Source of the DNA: Paenibacillus algorifonticola
GTDB taxonomy: Bacteria > Bacillota > Bacilli > Paenibacillales > Paenibacillaceae
Direction: 5' to 3'
NCBI RefSeq assembly: GCF_000971975.1
Contig: NZ_LAQO01000006.1
Coordinates: 244,482-308,481, forward strand
Length of the DNA: 64,000 nt
Positions within the stretch are counted from its first letter, which is position 1. Each line of letters opens with the position of its first letter. The notes under the pieces were generated by a model, which made no database searches, had not been told where the DNA came from, and worked only from the letters and a program-made list of their open reading frames with translations. Made by a program: the position numbers and the translations under genes. Shown in pieces: positions 9,605-17,587 of the stretch.

Positions 9605-10348
9605 ATGAACAATCAAAACAAACCAAAGCAAGGCTCAGAGGAAACTCCCAAAAATGGACTGGGAGCATCATCTGCCGCGGGTTCAGGCAATGGATTTAAA
9701 AGGCTGCTGGCACGCAAATGGGTTTCGCCAGCAATATTTATGGCCGCGGCAGCAATTATCGTAACCTTAATGTGGGTCTACCAGGGAGCGGATGACAGCA
9801 AGCAGACGACAGCTACAGAATATCCGGGCCAAACGGAAGCCACAGTAGGCGAGGGTACGGCAACACAGCCGGAGGGCGCAGTAGATGAAGTCATTCGCGA
9901 AGGCGAGCAGTTGCAATGGCCGGTTGTGAACAAGGACGCGCTGCAAATCGAGACACCTTTCTACGATGCTAATGCGAGCAGTGATGAGCGTCAGGCAGCT
10001 ATGGTGCAGACGGGGAATACATTCTCGCCGCACATGGGCATCGATCTTGTAGACCCGAATGACCAGCCGTTTGATGTCGTAGCCGCTATGTCGGGCAAAG
10101 TGAGCCTGGTGCTCAATCATCCGACGAATGGCAGCATTATTGAAATCAACCATGGCGATGGTCTTGTGACCACTTACCAAAGCCTTAGCGACGTGAACGT
10201 GGCGGTAGGCGATGAAGTGAAGCAGGGAACCATTATTGCCAAAGCGGCTCGTAATGAGCTGGAAAAGGATTTGGGCGTCCATCTGCACTTTGAAGTGCGT
10301 GAAAACGGAAAAGCCGTCAATCCAAGCACCGTAGTCAGCGAGCAATAA
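9605..10348 (+). CDS. spoIIQ: SpoIIQ-like M23 endopeptidase-fold protein
   Basis: This 247-residue protein has a cytoplasmic N-terminus, one membrane segment (40-59), a low-complexity linker and a C-terminal LytM/M23 domain. SpoIIQ sits in the forespore membrane and joins SpoIIIAH across the gap to form a channel during engulfment. Both zinc-binding signatures are present here: HMGID with His143 and Asp147, and HLHFE with His226 and His228. As I recall, B. subtilis SpoIIQ is degenerate at this site, so this copy may keep metal binding or hydrolytic activity, as reported for clostridial SpoIIQ. ATG 9605 follows GAGGTGAT; the frame extends further upstream without a better start. Position between spoIID and spoIIID supports the name. 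Confidence 0.88.
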   Translation: MNNQNKPKQGSEETPKNGLGASSAAGSGNGFKRLLARKWVSPAIFMAAAAIIVTLMWVYQGADDSKQTTATEYPGQTEATVGEGTATQPEGAVDEVIREGEQLQWPVVNKDALQIETPFYDANASSDERQAAMVQTGNTFSPHMGIDLVDPNDQPFDVVAAMSGKVSLVLNHPTNGSIIEINHGDGLVTTYQSLSDVNVAVGDEVKQGTIIAKAARNELEKDLGVHLHFEVRENGKAVNPSTVVSEQ

Positions 10349-10377
10349 GCGCTGGCAAAATAGGTCTCTAGACCTTG

Positions 10378-10408
10378 CAGGCAGGGGAATATCCCCTGCC
10401 TGTTTTAT
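10378..10408 (+). terminator. Rho-independent terminator after spoIIQ
   Basis: An 11-bp perfect stem CAGGCAGGGGA / TCCCCTGCCTG with a 3-base loop is followed by TTTTATATTTTT. Confidence 0.92.
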
Positions 10409-10458
10409 ATTTTTATGAAAATTTTATGACAAACTGGCTTGTCAGGCTTGACCATAAA

Positions 10459-10486
10459 GAATATATACCCGCGCCCCTCATATAAT
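10459..10486 (+). promoter_or_regulatory. Candidate sigma-E promoter of spoIIID
   Basis: GAATATA (10459-10465), 13 bases, then CATATAAT (10479-10486) fits the sigma-E consensus KMATATT / CATACAMT with one mismatch in each box. spoIIID is a mother-cell sigma-E gene in B. subtilis. Confidence 0.65.
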
Positions 10487-10519
10487 GTACCAAACTATCT
10501 CGAGTAGGGAGGCGGGAAC

Positions 10520-10807
10520 GTGCACGATTACATCAAAGAGCGAACCATTAAAATAGGCCGTTGCATCGTGGAGACGAAGCACACGGTACGAACGATCGCC
10601 AAGGAGTTCGGCGTATCCAAGAGTACGGTCCATAAGGATTTAACCGAACGGCTGCCGGAAATCAACCCCGACCTGGCGGATCAGGTGAAGCACATTTTGG
10701 AGTACCACAAGTCAATCCGCCATCTGCGCGGGGGAGAAGCAACGAAAATCAAATATAAGAAAACGAGCACGAAGAAGAGGGAAGTACTGGCAGCCGGGAA
10801 AACATAA
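10520..10807 (+). CDS. spoIIID: Sporulation transcription factor SpoIIID
   Basis: This 95-residue DNA-binding protein has a helix-turn-helix at about residues 22-43 (TVRTIAKEFGVSKSTVHKDL) and a basic C-terminal tail (KIKYKKTSTKKR) that in B. subtilis makes extra minor-groove contacts. SpoIIID is an early mother-cell regulator that represses or activates many sigma-E genes and helps produce sigma-K. The start is GTG 10520 with an AGGGAGGC site just upstream. It is nearly identical in length and motif placement to known SpoIIID proteins and sits directly before mbl, as in B. subtilis. Confidence 0.97.
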   Translation: MHDYIKERTIKIGRCIVETKHTVRTIAKEFGVSKSTVHKDLTERLPEINPDLADQVKHILEYHKSIRHLRGGEATKIKYKKTSTKKREVLAAGKT

Positions 10808-10834
10808 TTTATTCGCAAATTATTACAAACGTGT

Positions 10835-10863
10835 AGAGGATTTTATAGTTTTTTGGCGAATAA
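10835..10863 (+). promoter_or_regulatory. Candidate sigma-H promoter of mbl
   Basis: AGAGGATTT (10835-10843), 11 bases, then GGCGAATAA (10855-10863) fits the sigma-H pattern RNAGGAWWW / RNNGAATWW at every defined base. It lies between spoIIID and mbl and would give mbl a transition-state promoter separate from the spoIIID promoter. Confidence 0.6.
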
Positions 10864-10940
10864 TGTACGTTAGGGGTTTTCACGTCGTGGGAACTAATTG
10901 ACCGTAGCGTTTACACTATTCGTTGGAGGACTTACGCCTT

Positions 10941-11942
10941 ATGCTGAGCAAGGACATTGGAATTGATTTGGGAACGGCTAACGTATCTATTCATGTAAAA
11001 GGGAGAGGCGTTGTGCTCGATGAGCCGTCTGTCGTCGCGATTGAGAGCGACACGAAGAAGGTGCTTGCCGTTGGTGAGGAAGCGCACCGGATGGTCGGCC
11101 GTACGCCAGGCAACATTATTGCAATCCGCCCGTTAAGGGATGGGGTTATTGCTGACTTCGAAATAACGGAAATTATGCTGAAAGCGTTTATTGATCGGGT
11201 GGAAGGGCGTAAGTGGCTGAGCCGTCCGCGTATCTTGATTTGCGCGCCAACGAATATTACATCCGTTGAGCAGAAGGCGATTCGTGAAGCGGCGGAACGC
11301 AGCGGAGCCAAGGAAGTATTTTTGGAAGAGGAAGCTAAAGCTGCTGCTATTGGGGCTGGAATGGACATCTTCCAGCCTAGCGGCAACATGGTTGTGGATA
11401 TTGGCGGAGGCACGACGGATGTAGCAGTCCTGTCCATGGGCGACGTCGTGACCGCCTCTTCCATTAAAATCGCAGGAGACAAGTTCGATGCTGCGATCAT
11501 GAAGTATATTAAAGATAAGTACAAGCTGCTGATCGGCGAGCGGACAAGCGAGGATATCAAGATCAAAATCGGTAAAGTGTACGAGGATGGGCAACGTTCG
11601 GAAATTGATATCCGTGGACGCGATATGGTAACAGGCTTGCCGCTGACCATGACGATTCATTCGCAAGAGATTCAAGAAGCGCTGTGGGATTCGGTCATGT
11701 CAATCGTGGCTACGGCGAAGTCCGTACTAGAGAAGACGCCGCCTGAGCTGTCGGCAGATATTATTGACAGGGGCGTTATTTTGACAGGTGGCGGCGCATT
11801 GCTGAATGGCCTGGACACGCTGCTTGCGGAAGAACTCAAGGTTCCGGTGCTGATTGCGGAAGATCCCATGCATTGCGTCGTTAAAGGTACCGGCATTCTG
11901 CTTGATAACTTGGACAAGCTTGGCAAGAAGCCACGCTTCTAA
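10941..11942 (+). CDS. mbl: Actin-like cell-shape protein Mbl (MreB family)
   Basis: With ATG 10941 the protein has 333 residues, the usual length of Mbl. It is an actin-fold ATPase that forms membrane-bound filaments guiding sidewall synthesis. Phosphate-1 motif GIDLGTANV is at 7-15 and phosphate-2 motif DIGGGTTDVAVLS starts at residue 153; the adenosine motif is TGGGALLNGL. An in-frame TTG at 10923 overlaps the GGAGG ribosome site, so ATG 10941 is preferred. The position spoIIID-mbl-flhO-flhP is the same as in B. subtilis and identifies the paralogue as Mbl rather than MreB or MreBH. Confidence 0.95.
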   Translation: MLSKDIGIDLGTANVSIHVKGRGVVLDEPSVVAIESDTKKVLAVGEEAHRMVGRTPGNIIAIRPLRDGVIADFEITEIMLKAFIDRVEGRKWLSRPRILICAPTNITSVEQKAIREAAERSGAKEVFLEEEAKAAAIGAGMDIFQPSGNMVVDIGGGTTDVAVLSMGDVVTASSIKIAGDKFDAAIMKYIKDKYKLLIGERTSEDIKIKIGKVYEDGQRSEIDIRGRDMVTGLPLTMTIHSQEIQEALWDSVMSIVATAKSVLEKTPPELSADIIDRGVILTGGGALLNGLDTLLAEELKVPVLIAEDPMHCVVKGTGILLDNLDKLGKKPRF

Positions 11943-12048
11943 AGAAAACAAGCAGGAGCAAGGCTTGCATAGCCATTTACGCGGGTAGGGCGTTTAAAAG
12001 GGGACGCGCCGAGGCGTTAAATTGAGTCAAAGGTCGCATAGGAAGCTA

Positions 12049-12076
12049 TAACTGAAGTCATGCCTTTTACCGATAT
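12049..12076 (+). promoter_or_regulatory. Candidate sigma-D promoter of flhO
   Basis: TAAC (12049-12052), 16 bases, then ACCGATAT (12069-12076) resembles the sigma-D consensus TAAA-N15-GCCGATAT with one mismatch per box. The same variant, TAAC-N16-TCCGATAT, precedes flaG later in the window. It fits the motility role of flhOP. Confidence 0.5.
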
Positions 12077-12139
12077 ATAAATAGTGGCATATACAGCGAG
12101 AGGGAACAGCCTTATACGATCTTCGAGGAGGCAATTGCA

Positions 12140-13009
12140 ATGCTTAGAGGGCTTTACACAGCAGCTGCAGGCTTGACGGCCCAGCAGCGGAGACATGATA
12201 CCGTAACGAATAATATTTCAAATATAAATACACCGGGCTATAAGCAGACGAATGCGGTCACGCGTTCGTTCCCGGATACGCTGCTTTCCATGACAGGGGT
12301 ACAGGGCGAGCCAAGCAAATCCATCGGCCGTCTCGGCATGGGGGTATTTGCAGAGGAGAGCTTGTCGCTGCATGTCCAAGGAGACTTGTCCCAGACGGAC
12401 AAGCCTACTGACTTCGCACTCGTGTCCAACATTGAAGTGGAGGGCGCGGCGTTTGACGAGTCCGGCAAATACGTGGCGGATGACGGTACGGTGACGTTCC
12501 AGCCGCAAGCATTCTTTACGCTGCAGGATGCGCAAGGGGATCTTCGCTATACGCGGGGCGGCTCCTTTACGCTGACAGCGAATGGTTTTCTCGTTAACGG
12601 AGACGGCGCCAATGTGCTTGGAGCCGATGGCAATCCTATTCAATTCGCAGCAGGCACCGGGCTTGAGCAGCTGTCGCTGACGAAGGATTTGCGCTTTGTT
12701 AATACGCTAACCGGTGTGGATAGTGGCGTGCAGCCGCTCCTGGTGACACGAATTAACGAACCGAACCAACTCGTACGCGCCGGAGACGGCCAGTTCCGCT
12801 TTAATGGAGATGCTGCGCAAGCTGTCGCGCTTCAGGAGACGGATCAGGTAGAGGTGCAGCAAGGCTATGTGGAGCGTTCCAACGTAGATGCGGCACAATC
12901 TTCCGTCGATTTGATGGCGGCTCTTCGCGCTTATGAGGCCAACCAGAAGGTTGTACAATTTTACGATCAAAGTCTTGAGAAGGCTGTAACGGAAGTAGGC
13001 CGCGTTTAA
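12140..13009 (+). CDS. flhO: Flagellar hook-basal body rod protein FlhO
   Basis: This 289-residue FlgG/FlgF-family protein begins MLRGLYTAAAGLTAQQRRHD with the rod-protein motif NNISNINTPGYKQ, and ends with a C-terminal helix typical of axial proteins (NVDAAQSSVDLMAALRAYEA). It should be part of the distal rod of the flagellum, exported by the flagellar type III apparatus. The start ATG 12140 has a GAGGAGGCAA site. It is paired with flhP 36 bp downstream and lies after mbl, as in B. subtilis. Confidence 0.93.
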   Translation: MLRGLYTAAAGLTAQQRRHDTVTNNISNINTPGYKQTNAVTRSFPDTLLSMTGVQGEPSKSIGRLGMGVFAEESLSLHVQGDLSQTDKPTDFALVSNIEVEGAAFDESGKYVADDGTVTFQPQAFFTLQDAQGDLRYTRGGSFTLTANGFLVNGDGANVLGADGNPIQFAAGTGLEQLSLTKDLRFVNTLTGVDSGVQPLLVTRINEPNQLVRAGDGQFRFNGDAAQAVALQETDQVEVQQGYVERSNVDAAQSSVDLMAALRAYEANQKVVQFYDQSLEKAVTEVGRV

Positions 13010-13044
13010 GACGAAGTCAGCAAGAAACGTGAAGGAGGCAGACG

Positions 13045-13890
13045 ATGAACGGCTCAATGATTAATGCGGTGGTCTCGATGGGCGGACTCCAGCAGAAGCT
13101 TGATATGATCGCTGATAATATCGCCAACGTGAATACGGTAGGTTATAAGCGCAAGGAAGCAACCTTTGAGGATTTGCTGACCAACGTCAGAAAGCAGCCA
13201 AATGATTTTAGGCAGCCGGGCCGTATGACGCCGCTTGATTTTAACCAAGGCTGGGGCTCCCAGTTGACGATGATTAAGCCGAATCTGGAGCAAGGAACGA
13301 TCGCAACAACAGGCAAGGACACGGACTTTGCTATTGAAGGAAATGCGTTGTTCGAGGTCATTGTGAACGCTAATGGCGACCGTGCTTATACGCGCAACGG
13401 TGCGTTTCAGTTGACGGTTAATGCAAACGGTGATAACATTTTGGCAACGGCTGAAGGCTATCCTATTGTTTCGACAGTGGTGACCCAGCCAGGAAATGTA
13501 GTAGTTGAGCAGCCAGTAACTGTTCCAGATGGCTATAAGCTGGATATTGGTGCTGATGGCAGTGCGCAAGGTGTTGCTACTGACGGTACAACCATTAATT
13601 TAGGCACAATTAAATTGATGCAAGCAACCCGCCCTTCTGCTCTTACTCAGCTGGATGACAATTTGTTTTCCGTAGCTGAAGGACTGAATGTGGGTGATGT
13701 AATCCAGGTGGTTACTCCTGACGCGGATAATGCGATCGCGCTGCGCCAAGGCTCTCTTGAGCAATCCAATGTGGATATGAGCGGCGAGATGACTGAGCTG
13801 ATTAATGTACAACGTGCTTACCAACTGGTAGCTAGGGCATTAACATCAAGCGATTCGATGATGGGGTTGGCGAACGGCTTGCGCAGATAG
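13045..13890 (+). CDS. flhP: Flagellar hook-basal body rod protein FlhP
   Basis: This 281-residue partner of FlhO has the N-terminal motif IADNIANVNTVGYKRKEATF and the C-terminal rod motif ending SSDSMMGLANGLRR. FlhP completes the rod and is needed for hook assembly in B. subtilis. The start ATG 13045 follows AAGGAGGCA. It is in one transcription unit with flhO and is followed within 20 bp by a small membrane-protein gene. Confidence 0.93.
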   Translation: MNGSMINAVVSMGGLQQKLDMIADNIANVNTVGYKRKEATFEDLLTNVRKQPNDFRQPGRMTPLDFNQGWGSQLTMIKPNLEQGTIATTGKDTDFAIEGNALFEVIVNANGDRAYTRNGAFQLTVNANGDNILATAEGYPIVSTVVTQPGNVVVEQPVTVPDGYKLDIGADGSAQGVATDGTTINLGTIKLMQATRPSALTQLDDNLFSVAEGLNVGDVIQVVTPDADNAIALRQGSLEQSNVDMSGEMTELINVQRAYQLVARALTSSDSMMGLANGLRR

Positions 13891-13907
13891 ATAGGGTGAT
13901 GGTGGTA

Positions 13908-14213
13908 ATGAGTACGACGAATGAACGAGCTGATTATGCGGATGACAGGCTGGAAGACGAACAAGCAGAACAGACCCGCAGCAGCTCGCGCAGGAAGGGG
14001 CAAAGCTCCACTCCAGAGAAGAAGAAGCGGCCCCTGGTACTGAGAATCATATTATGGATTTTGCGTCGCAGCATTGTGCCTTGCATCATGGTCATTATGC
14101 TGATTGCAGGCCTCTATATCGGTTATACGGTGCTGGGTAAGCAATCGGGGGATGACGTGTTCCAATGGTCGACTTGGCAGCATGTCTATGATCTTGTATT
14201 CTCGGATTCGTAG
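13908..14213 (+). CDS. Small membrane protein, EpuA / 'RNA polymerase subunit beta-like' family
   Basis: This 101-residue protein has a charged, disordered N-terminus (about 1-45), a basic patch, and one membrane helix near 48-75, then a short outer tail ending DVFQWSTWQHVYDLVFSDS. Families of this shape are often annotated as DNA-directed RNA polymerase subunit beta (EpuA, PF11772), a name without functional support. ATG 13908 is preferred because the AGGGTG site is nine bases upstream; ATG 13899 and GTG 13896 are in frame. It closely follows flhP and is probably co-transcribed. Function unknown. Confidence 0.75.
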   Translation: MSTTNERADYADDRLEDEQAEQTRSSSRRKGQSSTPEKKKRPLVLRIILWILRRSIVPCIMVIMLIAGLYIGYTVLGKQSGDDVFQWSTWQHVYDLVFSDS

Positions 14214-14236
14214 TTCGCACCGTACGAATGGTTGAA

Positions 14237-14273
14237 GGCGGTATTCGCAGCTTATTGCGGATGCCGCTTTTTT
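14237..14273 (+). terminator. Rho-independent terminator after flhOP unit
   Basis: The stem GGCGGTATTCGCA / TTGCGGATGCCGC has a short loop and one or two mismatches and is followed by TTTTTT. Confidence 0.7.
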
Positions 14274-14304
14274 GCGTCGTCTGCGGGGATGAAATCAGCA
14301 GATG

Positions 14305-14360
14305 AAAAAAAGAACACCAATCCGTTTGTTAAGAAAACAAAGCGGAAGGTGTTCTTTTTC
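14305..14360. terminator. Bidirectional terminator between flhOP unit and Big2 gene
   Basis: AAAAGAACACC and GGTGTTCTTTTT form the outer stem, with TCCGTTTGTT / AACAAAGCGGA nested inside. A and T tracts flank both sides, so it can end transcription from either strand. It lies after the 3' end of the minus-strand gene. Confidence 0.85.
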
Positions 14361-14475
14361 AAAATATAAGCATTTGTAAATTTCACACTTATAATGGGCT
14401 TATTTTTCACCCTCGAAACGGTAGCTTTGCCGCCAGAGGACGGCTTCAGCCGTTTACGCTTGTGTAATCATGTGC

Positions 14476-16677
14476 TTATTTTACAGTTACACGCATGGAT
14501 ACTGTTTTGCCGTCAAAGGTAGCTTTAATGGTAGCGGAGCCTTTGCTAAGAGCGATAATTTTGCCATTCGATACAGTAGCTACGCTTGCTTTGCTTGTTA
14601 CCCAAGTTGCGCTTGACGTTACGTCTACTGGATTGCCAGTCGTATAGTTTGCTTGCAGCTTCAGCGAATAAGAAGCGCCTGGGCTTAGCTTAAGCGACTT
14701 GTCTGACAGGGTTAGCGATTTAAGCTTAGGCGATACAGTAATTGGAACTTCCAGCGTTTTGCCCTGATAAGAACCCGTGAGCTTGCCGCTGCCAACTGCC
14801 AATGCTTTGACTGTGCTACCTTTAACCGACGCCAGCGTACTGGAAGAAACGGTCCAGTCCATTTTGGAGCTCAGAACCACTTTCTTGCCGCTAACATAGT
14901 AGCCTGTTACTTTAACCGATTTGCTTTTGCCTGGGTACAGCTCAAGGCTGGATGGTTCTGCTACCAGCTTCTCGATCTCTTCTTCAACGTAGGCTTTGAC
15001 GGTAGTTGTTTTATTTAAATAGGTTGCAGTTAACGTCACTTTGGAGGCTTCAAGACCCTTCACTTTGCCATTAACGACAATTGCATTATCCGATGATGCT
15101 TTCCACGTTGCTTTGGAAGAAACGTCCTCTTGCGATCCATCCTGATTCACAACCGTAATCGTAGGCAGCGCCGAATCCTTGCCGATTACTACGCTAAGTT
15201 CTTTAGTGCTTGGAACGAGCTTCACAGGTGTAAGGTGTACATTCAGCTCAAATGTCGCTTTCAGGCCATTGAGCTCAGCCGTTACAACCGTTTTGCCTAC
15301 AGCTTCTGCTGTCCATTTGCTATCTTTGATAGTAGCGATTTTTTCGTCGGCAACGGTCCATTTCACGATTTTGGAAACGTCGGCTGTATCTCCGCCGAAA
15401 GTGGTGCCGCTGACTTTAGGCAGCGTCTCGCTTTTCTCAGGGAATGTGTCGATGGACTCTTTATCGATTTTCAGCTCGGTGACGCTAGGAAAAACTGTAA
15501 TGTCAATGCTGCGGCTGATGCCTTTAATAGATGCTGTTATTTTAGTTGTTCCAACCGCTTTTGGTGTAACAAGCCCATTCGTTACTGTAGCGACGTTCAG
15601 ATTGGAGGACGTCCATTCCGCCTGCGTAGTAACGTTTTTGCTTCCTCCAGAAAGCTCCTGAACTTCAGCTGTAATTTGCAAATCCGGGCTGTTCAGCAGC
15701 AATTGATATTCCTTGGCTGGCGACAGCTTAATCGATTGGTATGGTGTACGAACGACAACATCAATCGTCGAGCTTACTCCCAAATAAGTTGCGGTGATTT
15801 TAGTTTGGCCAGTAGCAACTGGAGTTACGACACCGTCCTCGACGGTTGCAACAGCAGCACTGTTGGTTGTCCAAGTTGCTTTTGCCGTTACGGTTTCTGT
15901 CGAGCCGCTTGTAGTTGTAGCTATTGCTTCAATCTTCTGGTCATCGCTGCCCATATCCATTTCAAGCAACGTTTTTGGCGACAAAGCCAGTGATTTATAA
16001 GGAGAAGTGACGACGAGCTTTACAGTGTCTGATTTTCCTTTGTATTTTGCTGTAATGGTTGTTGTTCCTGCGCCCACAAGCGTAACTGTACCGTCATCGA
16101 CTGTCGCGACGGAAGTGCTGGAGGATGTCCAGGTTGCATTGGTTGTAATGTTCTCATTGGAGGAGCCGCTTTTAATCCCGCTCAGCGTAAACACTTGATC
16201 CGCACCGAGACTCACGTCGTAGCTTTCAGCGGCGTTGCTGCCGTTTTTCAAAATTTGTACAGAATTATAAACGTAATCGGATGTAACTTTAATATTTTGT
16301 GTGTATCCGCCATAAGTAGCGCTAATCGTAGCCGTTCCTTTGCCTACAGCCGTTAGGACGCCCTTGTCCACTTTGACGTAGGAGGTGTTGGACGATTTCC
16401 AAGTAGCGGAGGCGCTGACGTCCTTCTTGGTGGAAGAGCTTGAAGTGGCAGCCAGTAAGGAGACGATAACGGCATCATCCTCAATAAATACTTCTAGTGA
16501 TGAGGTGCTGGTATTGTAATCCCATGAATCATAGCTTAGTTCAATGCTTGTTACAGTTTCGTCTGCAGCATTCGCGATGCTGCTGAATGTGGTAGCGATG
16601 AGCATGACAGATAGAACGGCGGCGAGCCATCTCCTGATTTCTCTGAGCGACTTGTTCCCGTTTACACTTAAATTCAC
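14476..16677 (-). CDS. Secreted protein with eight Big2-type Ig-like repeats
   Basis: This 733-residue exported protein starts at GTG 16677 with an AGGATGTA site. A long signal peptide ends at about residue 37 (SIANAADE). The rest is eight repeats of about 85-90 residues, each with the Big2 core (ATWxSSxxxVATVxxGxVxxxxxGxxxITAxYxGK). Anchors such as SLH, LPXTG or a C-terminal helix are absent, so it may be released or wall-associated through the repeats. Big2 domains occur in intimin-like adhesins and many Paenibacillus exoproteins. It is the only clear minus-strand gene in the window and is an insertion into the otherwise conserved flhP-fabZ order. Function unknown. Confidence 0.85.
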   Translation of the reverse strand: MNLSVNGNKSLREIRRWLAAVLSVMLIATTFSSIANAADETVTSIELSYDSWDYNTSTSSLEVFIEDDAVIVSLLAATSSSSTKKDVSASATWKSSNTSYVKVDKGVLTAVGKGTATISATYGGYTQNIKVTSDYVYNSVQILKNGSNAAESYDVSLGADQVFTLSGIKSGSSNENITTNATWTSSSTSVATVDDGTVTLVGAGTTTITAKYKGKSDTVKLVVTSPYKSLALSPKTLLEMDMGSDDQKIEAIATTTSGSTETVTAKATWTTNSAAVATVEDGVVTPVATGQTKITATYLGVSSTIDVVVRTPYQSIKLSPAKEYQLLLNSPDLQITAEVQELSGGSKNVTTQAEWTSSNLNVATVTNGLVTPKAVGTTKITASIKGISRSIDITVFPSVTELKIDKESIDTFPEKSETLPKVSGTTFGGDTADVSKIVKWTVADEKIATIKDSKWTAEAVGKTVVTAELNGLKATFELNVHLTPVKLVPSTKELSVVIGKDSALPTITVVNQDGSQEDVSSKATWKASSDNAIVVNGKVKGLEASKVTLTATYLNKTTTVKAYVEEEIEKLVAEPSSLELYPGKSKSVKVTGYYVSGKKVVLSSKMDWTVSSSTLASVKGSTVKALAVGSGKLTGSYQGKTLEVPITVSPKLKSLTLSDKSLKLSPGASYSLKLQANYTTGNPVDVTSSATWVTSKASVATVSNGKIIALSKGSATIKATFDGKTVSMRVTVK

Positions 16678-16696
16678 TACATCCTATCCCTTCGTC

Positions 16697-16724
16697 TATA
16701 GAATAAAAAACTCTCTATTCTATA
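16697..16724. promoter_or_regulatory. Inverted repeat in the leader of the Big2 gene
   Basis: TATAGAATA, 10 bases, TATTCTATA is a 9-bp perfect dyad about 20 bp before the GTG start of the minus-strand gene. It could be an operator or a weak leader hairpin. No convincing sigma-A promoter was found beside it. Confidence 0.35.
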
Positions 16725-16973
16725 TAACGGTTTACATATAGAGGAAATGAATAAAGATGTCGTATTTAGTTAAAAAAAATCATTTGCCGCCGCAATTGTA
16801 CCTGTAAGTCCCAAGTTTAGCCATACGAGGGCCGTGGCAGTTTTATTTTTGATACGGTAGTTGTATAATGGTTTGGAGCCTTAATGCCGCGCCCGCCAAG
16901 GGGTAGAATGCTTGTCAATCTACACTTGCGTGCCGCTAGGGAGTCCATAGGGATTCGCGGTAAAATGAAAGAA

Positions 16974-17010
16974 GCTTGGCCGCAGACGCTTCGGGTCCGC
17001 ACAGCCAAGC
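16974..17010 (+). promoter_or_regulatory. Hairpin in the intergenic leader of fabZ
   Basis: The 437-bp gap between the Big2 gene and fabZ holds a TATAAT box at 16864-16869 (weak -35) and, about 100 bp before fabZ, a stem GCTTGGC / GCCAAGC enclosing a smaller GC stem (GAC / GTC). There is no T tract, so it is not a simple terminator. The rest of the gap showed nothing recognisable. Confidence 0.35.
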
Positions 17011-17114
17011 CCTCTATCTCAACCTTCACAAACTGCAGTTTCATGAAGGATATCTATAGTTTCAGTAAAAATTGCATTTTTTATACCCTCGATTACAAGG
17101 AAGGAGCTTTATTC

Positions 17115-17546
17115 ATGCTCGATATTAATCAAATTCAGGAAATTATCCCCCATCGCCCGCCTTTTTTGCTCATTGACCGTATTTTGGAGGTAGAGCCGGG
17201 TGTCAGAGCGGTTGGCCTGAAAAATGTAACGATGAACGAACCTTATTTTGTAGGACATTTTCCGGGTTATCCGGTTATGCCTGGCGTGCTTATCGTTGAG
17301 GCACTGGCGCAGGTCGGCACTGTAGCGATGCTTATGCTGGAGGCCAACAAAGGAAAATTAGGCTTTTTTGCAGGCATTGATGGCGTTCGGTTCCGCGGTC
17401 AGGTGAAGCCTGGCGATACGCTTACGCTTGAGGTCGTCATTACGAGATTGAAAGGCAGCATCGGCAAAGGACAAGCTACTGCGAAGGTTGGAGATCAAGT
17501 TGTCGCTGAAGGCGAGCTTATGTTTGCCCTGTCTGATCCATCCTAA
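17115..17546 (+). CDS. fabZ: (3R)-hydroxyacyl-ACP dehydratase FabZ
   Basis: This 143-residue cytoplasmic hot-dog-fold enzyme removes water from 3-hydroxyacyl-ACP in fatty acid elongation. The catalytic pair is clear: His48 in [13 protein letters not shown] and Glu62 in IVEALAQ. The N-terminal [13 protein letters not shown] is characteristic. ATG 17115 follows AAGGAAGGAG; the open frame runs 77 codons further upstream without family similarity, so the shorter start is used. In B. subtilis fabZ (ywpB) follows flhP directly; here a 2.2-kb minus-strand gene has come between. Confidence 0.96.
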   Translation: MLDINQIQEIIPHRPPFLLIDRILEVEPGVRAVGLKNVTMNEPYFVGHFPGYPVMPGVLIVEALAQVGTVAMLMLEANKGKLGFFAGIDGVRFRGQVKPGDTLTLEVVITRLKGSIGKGQATAKVGDQVVAEGELMFALSDPS

Positions 17547-17587
17547 ATTTATTTTTCAATCATTATATATAAGGGAGAGATGGCCAT

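Noticed and set aside
9362..9605. An N-terminal extension of SpoIIQ reaching into spoIID
   Set aside because: It would overlap spoIID in another frame; ATG 9605 has a good ribosome site and places the membrane helix near the N-terminus as expected.
16884..17115. A 77-codon N-terminal extension of FabZ
   Set aside because: The extension has no similarity to FabZ, while ATG 17115 has a strong AAGGAAGGAG site and gives the usual length.
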